Source: Rikenellaceae bacterium UBA1749 (GTDB lineage Bacteria; Bacteroidota; Bacteroidia; Bacteroidales; Rikenellaceae). From it: a stretch of DNA of 20,612 nucleotides. Below are positions 15,777 through 20,612 of this stretch, piece by piece. How positions within the stretch are numbered: position 1 is the stretch's first letter; every line of letters begins with the position of its first letter. Below the pieces are notes generated by a model. It was given only the letters and a program-made list of their open reading frames with translations. It made no database searches and was not told the DNA's origin. Both the position numbers and the translations under genes were made by a program. The DNA is taken from NCBI GenBank assembly GCA_002315675.1, contig DCHP01000050.1, positions 1-20,612 on the forward strand, read 5' to 3'.

Positions 15777-15821
15777 AGAACAACTGTCCCGGAGTTCAAT
15801 AAATTCCGGGACAGTTGTTCT
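15777..15821. terminator. Long hairpin terminator between convergent genes
   Basis: A 20-bp stem, AGAACAACTGTCCCGGAGTT (15777-15796), pairs with 15802-15821 with a single G-T pair, closing a five-base loop CAATA. On the plus strand it is followed by GTTTGTTA, a modest U-tract. It sits between the CBM9-like gene (ends 15744) and the convergent pseudouridine synthase gene (ends 15845), so it probably serves both. Confidence 0.85.
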
Positions 15822-15844
15822 GTTTGTTATAGTGATGTGACAGA

Positions 15845-16660
15845 CTATTCGTATCTGCCTGATTTTAGCATATTTACTTCAGCATTTGTGAGCTTGCGCC
15901 ACCATCCTCTTTTAAGACCGAGTTTTGTAAGTCCTGCGAAATAGACTCTATCAAGATTCTTAACTTCATATCCTATGGCTTCAAACATTCGTCTGACAAT
16001 ACGGTTTCTTCCTGAATGAATTTCGATTCCTACTTCTTTTCTGCTTGACCCGACGAAACTTATTTCATCAGCGTTTGCAGGGCCATCATCAAGTTCCACT
16101 CCGTCTGCCAGTTTCTGAAGGTCTTCATCTTCAGCTGGACGGTCAAGAATAACATGATAAATCTTCTTTTTCTCAAATGAAGGATGCGTAAGGACTTTTG
16201 TTAAGTCTCCGTCGTTGGTAATCAGCAGAACTCCAGTGGTATACTTGTCCAATCTTCCGACAGGAAAAACTCTTTCCTTGACTTTTTCTTTAATTATGTC
16301 AATTACATTCTTGTCATTATGAGGGTCGTCCAATGATGTAACAAATCCTTTAGGTTTGTTCATTACAATATAGACTTTTCTTTCTCCTTTAAGTATCTTC
16401 CCATTGTATTCAATTGTATCAGTAGGAAGTACTTTCGCTCCCATTTCAGTTACTACAACACCATTTACCTTGATTTCTCCCTGAGCGATAAGTTCATCTG
16501 CATCTCTGCGGGAACATACTCCTGACTGTGAAATGAATTTGTTTAGACGAAGAGGCTCGTTCTTGCCTAGTTTTGGCGTGTTGAATCTCTCTTCTCTGTG
16601 TTTAGGCGCCACGGCGTCATCACCGACGCGTGAAATGCGCACTCTCTTTCTTCTTTCCAT
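15845..16660 (-). CDS. RsuA/RluB/RluE-family ribosomal RNA pseudouridine synthase
   Basis: Cytoplasmic enzyme that isomerizes a uridine in rRNA, most likely a 23S site as for RluB (inference from Bacteroidetes orthologues). Seen in 271 residues: a basic N-terminal tail (MERRKRVRIS), an S4 RNA-binding domain (about 36-95, RLNKFISQSGVCSRRDADEL), then the catalytic domain with IVMNKPKGFVTS (98-109) and VGRLDKYTTGVLLITNDGDL (134-153), where Asp138 is the catalytic aspartate. A C-terminal GRNRIVRRMFEAIGYEV is the conserved RNA-binding motif. Start ATG 16660 follows an A-rich leader 19 bases downstream of a TACATTTG promoter box, so it appears to be transcribed on its own. Confidence 0.92.
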   Translation of the reverse strand: MERRKRVRISRVGDDAVAPKHREERFNTPKLGKNEPLRLNKFISQSGVCSRRDADELIAQGEIKVNGVVVTEMGAKVLPTDTIEYNGKILKGERKVYIVMNKPKGFVTSLDDPHNDKNVIDIIKEKVKERVFPVGRLDKYTTGVLLITNDGDLTKVLTHPSFEKKKIYHVILDRPAEDEDLQKLADGVELDDGPANADEISFVGSSRKEVGIEIHSGRNRIVRRMFEAIGYEVKNLDRVYFAGLTKLGLKRGWWRKLTNAEVNMLKSGRYE

Positions 16661-16679
16661 GTTTTTTGTTATTTCACCG

Positions 16680-16687
16680 CAAATGTA
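16680..16687 (-). promoter_or_regulatory. Putative -7 box for the pseudouridine synthase gene
   Basis: On the minus strand this reads TACATTTG, an exact match to TAnnTTTG, 19 bases upstream of the ATG at 16660. No convincing TTTG -33 element is visible at the usual spacing. Confidence 0.5.
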
Positions 16688-16746
16688 GATAAATTATCTG
16701 ATATTCATTGTTGTGAAACATAAAATATAAGCATTATAGTAAACAA

Positions 16747-16777
16747 TTAGGTCAGAAAGGATGCCTTTCTGACCTAA
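16747..16777 (-). terminator. Terminator of the GH20 gene
   Basis: Perfect 14-bp stem (TTAGGTCAGAAAGG, 16747-16760, with CCTTTCTGACCTAA, 16764-16777) and a three-base loop, 29 bases beyond the GH20 stop. On the minus strand it continues into TTGTTTACT, a weak U-tract. It separates the GH20 transcript from the downstream pseudouridine synthase gene. Confidence 0.75.
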
Positions 16778-16805
16778 AGTACATTACTATTTGCTGATAT
16801 CTATA

Positions 16806-19157
16806 TTACTCTGCGTTAGGAATGTTTAGTTTCAATGACCCGCAACCGGCATGGTGGAATTTGCCGGATCCTGGTTTTGAGAAATCGAAACCAATCAGGT
16901 TCCAGCTATTTGGCCAGCCTGTTTTTATCATATTGTTGAATAACAATTTGAAATAGTGAGGACCTTTTTCCAAAGCCAATTGATACTTGATCTTATAATA
17001 CCTTGATAGCTGCTCGTTTAGGATTATCCTGTTTCCATCAATCCATAATTCATCCATGTCTGTTGCAAATGTATAAACCCCTGTAGTGTCTGCTATGAAG
17101 TAACCTTCAAATTTTGCAAGTGACGGCTTGTTCATATCCCATAATTTGTCATCGAATAATGTGTCTACAACAAACTGCTGGTCAAATCTTGCTTTTCCCC
17201 AGTTCTCCTCTTTTGGATATAGACCAGGTGCAATACTCAGCAGTGCCACACCTTTTTCCTCTGGAGATTTGAATTGAGGTTCAGAAATAGCTACAAGAGG
17301 CTCTGCATGCTTGTATGTAATGGTTCTTATTACTGAGAGTTTGCCACTTTGAAGCATTGTTGCGATTTTTATCTGACCTTCCCCTCCGACTTTAATAGGC
17401 TTTTCATAGATTGCAGAATTTGTCTGTGGGTCTTTACCATCTAGGGTGTAAACCATCGGCAGTTCGCAACCATTTAAAAATGGTATTTCTGTTGAATCTT
17501 CCATGAATTCCACATGCTGACATACAGTACCAATAGGCATAGGAATGTGGTAATTTACACCATGCATGTCAAGTCTGACAAGGGCATTGTTAAGCCTCTT
17601 TGTAAAGGAGTCAATATCTTTACCTTCCTTTGGAGTCCATGTAAGTTCTGCAAGAGCAAGTAGACGTGGGTACATCATATATTCCCAGTGTTCGTCAGTA
17701 ACTACGTATTCAGTCCATAGGTTACATTGTGCTCCCAGGATATGGTGCTGCATCTCTTCTGGTAATCCAGAAGGAATTGGTTCATATTTATATGTTTTTG
17801 TATATGGAGCGAAACCACCAATTGAAATTGGTTCAACTTCTGAAGGTCCCTGAAGGTGATCTATGTATAATCCTCCGGAACCTGGAGTCATTATAACGTC
17901 ATGATCCTGTGATGCGGCGGCCAATCCTCCTTCAGTACCTCTCCAGCTCATTACAGTTGCTGATGGAGCCAAACCTCCTTCAAGAATTTCATCCCAGCCG
18001 ATAATTCGTTTCCCTAATGTTTCAACATATTTCTCCATTCTGGTTACGAAGTAACTTTGAAGTTGCTCTTCAACGGTATGCTTTTCATTGCCTCTCAGTC
18101 CTAATTCTTTTGCACGAGCCTGACATTTTGGACATTCTTTCCAGCGTGCTTTAGGACATTCGTCACCTCCAAGATGGATGTACTTGCTAGGGAATAATTC
18201 ACTGACCTCTTTAAGAATGTCTTCAAGAAATGAGAAAACGGCATCATTGCCTACACAATATACTTCATCTTCAACACCCCAGATTATTCTTGGTTGTGCA
18301 AAAGGTCCTCCTGTACATGAAAACTCAGGATATGCTGTAAGAGCTGCCATGCCATGTCCAGGCATTTCAATTTCTGGAATTATTTCGATATGATATTTTG
18401 CCGCATATGCAACAATATCCTTTATCTCTTCCTGGGTGTAGAAAAAAGGACCATATTGCTGGCCATCTCCTTCAGTCCTGACAGAGCCAAGTTCAGTCAG
18501 TCTTGGATATTTCTTTATTTCGATTCGCCATGCCTGGTCATCTGTCAGATGCAAATGAAGATGATTGATCTTGAACATTGCAAGGACAGGAATTTCCTTT
18601 TTAATCATGTCAACGCTTCTGAAATGGCGGCAGACATCCATCATATGACCTCTGTATCCGAATCTAGGAAAGTCCTTGATTGTCACAGATGGAATAGTCC
18701 ATTCGATATTTTTAACAATAATGCTGCTTTCAATCTCGGCAGGGAATAATTGTAATAGAGACTGTATTCCATAAAAAATTCCGGTCTCGTTTGTTGCAAC
18801 TATTTCAACTCCGATAGGAGAACTGATTAATGTGTATCCTTCAGTTCCAGTTGTTAATTCAGGATCAATTGACAACTTGATAAAGTTGCTTGAAGGAGAT
18901 TCTTTCAGGGTTGATAGTGCGAAACCGGTGGGTGATTTCAGTTTCTCTGCCAGAAATTCTGCATTTGCAGCAAGGCAGTCGTCGCCAATTACTATAGAAG
19001 TACTTCCTGTAAGGGTGAAGTTCGAAGAATCGGCAACAGCTATTTCAACTGGTTTGGGTATTATATTGATACCCTCGTTGTAAATCTTATGTTCTTTAAT
19101 CTGTGAACATGATACAATAGCGGCTGCTATTGCCAACGATAAAAATAATTTCTTCAT
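16806..19157 (-). CDS. GH20 beta-N-acetylhexosaminidase lipoprotein
   Basis: Exported exo-enzyme that removes terminal beta-linked GlcNAc/GalNAc from glycans by substrate-assisted catalysis. Seen in 783 residues: lipobox IVSC (Cys17), an N-terminal GH20b-type domain (about 30-160), and a TIM-barrel catalytic domain (about 165-510) with GHMMDVCRHF (170-179), HLHLTDDQAWR (201-211), PEIEMPGHG (261-269) and the diagnostic HLGGDECPKARW (328-339), in which Asp332-Glu333 are the catalytic pair. Trp and Tyr of the substrate pocket are suggested by MSWRGTEGG and NLWTEYV. A chitobiase-C-terminal-like module (about 560-615, VYTLDGKDPQTN) and a PA14-like beta-sandwich (about 630-760, FEGYFIADTTGVYTFATDMD then LWIDG) follow. 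It is flanked by its own promoter box and terminator. Natural substrate is unknown; mucin, N-glycan or chitooligosaccharide are possible. Confidence 0.95.
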   Translation of the reverse strand: MKKLFLSLAIAAAIVSCSQIKEHKIYNEGINIIPKPVEIAVADSSNFTLTGSTSIVIGDDCLAANAEFLAEKLKSPTGFALSTLKESPSSNFIKLSIDPELTTGTEGYTLISSPIGVEIVATNETGIFYGIQSLLQLFPAEIESSIIVKNIEWTIPSVTIKDFPRFGYRGHMMDVCRHFRSVDMIKKEIPVLAMFKINHLHLHLTDDQAWRIEIKKYPRLTELGSVRTEGDGQQYGPFFYTQEEIKDIVAYAAKYHIEIIPEIEMPGHGMAALTAYPEFSCTGGPFAQPRIIWGVEDEVYCVGNDAVFSFLEDILKEVSELFPSKYIHLGGDECPKARWKECPKCQARAKELGLRGNEKHTVEEQLQSYFVTRMEKYVETLGKRIIGWDEILEGGLAPSATVMSWRGTEGGLAAASQDHDVIMTPGSGGLYIDHLQGPSEVEPISIGGFAPYTKTYKYEPIPSGLPEEMQHHILGAQCNLWTEYVVTDEHWEYMMYPRLLALAELTWTPKEGKDIDSFTKRLNNALVRLDMHGVNYHIPMPIGTVCQHVEFMEDSTEIPFLNGCELPMVYTLDGKDPQTNSAIYEKPIKVGGEGQIKIATMLQSGKLSVIRTITYKHAEPLVAISEPQFKSPEEKGVALLSIAPGLYPKEENWGKARFDQQFVVDTLFDDKLWDMNKPSLAKFEGYFIADTTGVYTFATDMDELWIDGNRIILNEQLSRYYKIKYQLALEKGPHYFKLLFNNMIKTGWPNSWNLIGFDFSKPGSGKFHHAGCGSLKLNIPNAE

Positions 19158-19198
19158 ATAAGTGTTTGTTTGTGTTATTCTTATGTGGAAAGACTTAA

Positions 19199-19206
19199 CA
19201 AATATA
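19199..19206 (-). promoter_or_regulatory. Putative -7 box for the GH20 gene
   Basis: On the minus strand this reads TATATTTG, matching TAnnTTTG, 41 bases upstream of the GH20 ATG at 19157. It directly follows, and partly is, the U-tract of the glyA terminator. A -33 element is not convincing. Confidence 0.45.
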
Positions 19207-19245
19207 AAAAAGATTTCCCATTCATTTGATTGGGAATGGGAAACC
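19203..19245 (-). terminator. Terminator of glyA
   Basis: Read on the minus strand, GGTTTCCCATTC (19234-19245) pairs with GAATGGGAAATC (19212-19223), 12 bp including one G-U pair, followed at once by a T6 run and TATATTTG. It lies about 75 bases past the glyA stop and insulates the GH20 gene from glyA transcription. Confidence 0.8.
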
Positions 19246-19320
19246 TATTTATTATACTAAATCTATGCTTATATGTCCTTTTGCTATCTATTTGCCATAT
19301 CAGATAATTATCGGACGATA

Positions 19321-20601
19321 TTACCATGCAAACAGAGGTCTGTCAGACATCATCTTGTTAACTTCTGTTTTCACCTCATTTATTACATTCTGGTTATCTG
19401 GATCGGAAAGAACCTTGTCAATCATTTCCACAATCTTAGGCATTTCATCTTCTTTCAGACCACGTGTTGTAATTGCAGGAGTCCCGATACGGATACCTGA
19501 AGTCTGGAATGGAGAACGGCTGTCAAATGGAACCATATTCTTGTTTGTAGTAATATCGGCGGCAACAAGGGCAATCTCAGCCTTCTTACCTGTAAGTTCT
19601 GGAAATTTCGTTCTAAGGTCAATTAGCATCAGGTGGTTGTCTGTACCTCCGGATATTAATTTGTATCCACGGCTGACAAATTCTTTTGCCATTGCCTGAG
19701 CATTCTTGATTATCTGTTTCTGATATTCCTTGTATTCAGGTGTAAGTGCTTCTCCGAATGCAACAGCCTTTGCAGCAATGATATGTTCCAATGGACCGCC
19801 CTGGGCACCTGGGAAAACAGCAGAATTAATCATGGCGGAAATCTTCTTTGTTTCACCCTTAGGCGTTTTGATTCCCCATGGATTTTCAAAATCTTTTCCA
19901 ACCAATATAATACCTCCACGTGGTCCGCGGAGTGTCTTGTGGGTCGTAGATGTAACGATATGAGCCCACTTTACAGGATTTTCAAGAAGGCCTGCTGCAA
20001 TCATACCTGCGGTATGAGCCATGTCAATCCAAAGAATTGCACCTACTTTGTCTGCAATTTCACGCATACGACGATAGTCCCATTCTCTTGAATAAGCAGA
20101 TGCACCACCGATAATCATTCTTGGGTGATGTTCAAGAGCAAGTTTTTCCATCTGATCGTAATCTATTCTACCAGTTTCTTCGTTTACCTGATATCCTACA
20201 GGTTTATACATCAAACCTGAGAAATTGACAAGTGAGCCATGTGTAAGGTGACCGCCATGAGCAAGGTCAAGACCAAGGAATGTATCCCCTGGACGCATAA
20301 CAGTTAGAAATACAGCCAAGTTTGCCTGTGCTCCTGAGTGCGGCTGAACGTTTGCGTATTCTGCTCCATAAATCTCTTTCAGACGATCAATGGCTAACTG
20401 TTCAACTTTGTCAATGACTCCACAACCGCCGTAGTAACGAGCATTTGGATATCCTTCAGCATATTTGTTGGTTAGGATTGAGCCTTGAGCTTTTAGGACT
20501 TCGTCGCTTACATAGTTCTCTGAAGCAATAAGCTCGATGCCTTCTGTCTGACGCTTGCGTTCTTGTTCGATCAAATCGAAAATAACTGAATCGGTTCTCA
20601 T
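19321..20601 (-). CDS. glyA: Serine hydroxymethyltransferase
   Basis: Cytoplasmic PLP enzyme that interconverts serine plus tetrahydrofolate with glycine plus 5,10-methylene-THF, the main source of one-carbon units. Seen in 426 residues: IELIASENYVS (22-32), NKYAEGYPNARYYGG (45-59), VQPHSGAQAN (85-94), the cofactor-binding WIDMAHTAG (191-199, Asp193 and His196), and TSTTHKTLRGPRGG (217-230), where Lys222 forms the internal aldimine. The C-terminal region with SGIRIGTPAITTRG is intact. The length is normal for the family. The whole gene is inside the window, with ATG at 20601; only 11 bases upstream are visible, so its promoter is not. It ends before a strong terminator and appears monocistronic at its 3' end. 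Confidence 0.97.
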   Translation of the reverse strand: MRTDSVIFDLIEQERKRQTEGIELIASENYVSDEVLKAQGSILTNKYAEGYPNARYYGGCGVIDKVEQLAIDRLKEIYGAEYANVQPHSGAQANLAVFLTVMRPGDTFLGLDLAHGGHLTHGSLVNFSGLMYKPVGYQVNEETGRIDYDQMEKLALEHHPRMIIGGASAYSREWDYRRMREIADKVGAILWIDMAHTAGMIAAGLLENPVKWAHIVTSTTHKTLRGPRGGIILVGKDFENPWGIKTPKGETKKISAMINSAVFPGAQGGPLEHIIAAKAVAFGEALTPEYKEYQKQIIKNAQAMAKEFVSRGYKLISGGTDNHLMLIDLRTKFPELTGKKAEIALVAADITTNKNMVPFDSRSPFQTSGIRIGTPAITTRGLKEDEMPKIVEMIDKVLSDPDNQNVINEVKTEVNKMMSDRPLFAW

Positions 20602-20612
20602 TTTCTATTTTG

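Noticed and set aside
19226..19699. 157-residue open frame antisense to the 3' part of glyA
   Set aside because: Overlaps the conserved end of serine hydroxymethyltransferase and shows no family signature of its own.
1..20612. Possible defence system, prophage, CRISPR array or integrated element
   Set aside because: No nuclease, integrase, transposase, toxin-antitoxin or regularly spaced repeat array could be recognised; all genes belong to known families typical of a Bacteroidales chromosome.

Overview
The window looks like chromosomal DNA from a member of the order Bacteroidales (Bacteroides/Phocaeicola/Prevotella-like). The evidence is a SusC/SusD pair, lipoprotein glycosidases, AT-rich coding DNA, the order ftsX - DUF3098 - uppP, and Bacteroides-type -7 promoter boxes (TAnnTTTG). 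I see no phage, plasmid, CRISPR, rRNA or tRNA genes. The genus cannot be fixed from the sequence alone.

Layout. (1) 56-4646, plus strand: a susC/susD-like outer-membrane glycan uptake pair, closed by a strong hairpin at 4666-4710. (2) 4747-6071, minus strand: a two-gene unit with a SAM-dependent methyltransferase followed by an FlK-like hotdog thioesterase. (3) 6072-6510: a 439-base gap with an unusual cluster of a ~15-bp motif bounded by 13-bp perfect inverted repeats, and then a good promoter. (4) 6511-9489: a GH92 alpha-mannosidase lipoprotein with extra C-terminal modules. (5) 9555-15744: a tightly packed plus-strand run of PAP2 phosphatase, YfhO-type membrane protein, FtsX, DUF3098 protein, UppP and a secreted CBM9-like protein, ending at a long convergent hairpin at 15777-15821. 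(6) 15845-20601, minus strand: an RsuA/RluB-type pseudouridine synthase, a GH20 beta-hexosaminidase lipoprotein and glyA, apparently as separate transcription units with their own terminators and, for the first two, promoter boxes.

How they fit together. SusC/SusD, GH92 (alpha-mannose removal) and GH20 (beta-GlcNAc/GalNAc removal) fit use of host-type glycans such as N-glycans. They are scattered rather than in one polysaccharide utilization locus. The central run has an envelope theme: two candidate undecaprenyl-diphosphate phosphatases of unrelated folds (PAP2 and UppP), a YfhO-family protein (known members act with undecaprenyl-linked sugars), and FtsX, which controls septal peptidoglycan hydrolysis. 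The rest is housekeeping (serine hydroxymethyltransferase, rRNA pseudouridine synthase, RNA methyltransferase candidate). I found no clearly undescribed multi-gene system. The best leads are the repeat cluster in the 6.1-6.5 kb gap, the lipid-carrier gene run, and the thioesterase that keeps the FlK Thr/Glu/His spacing.
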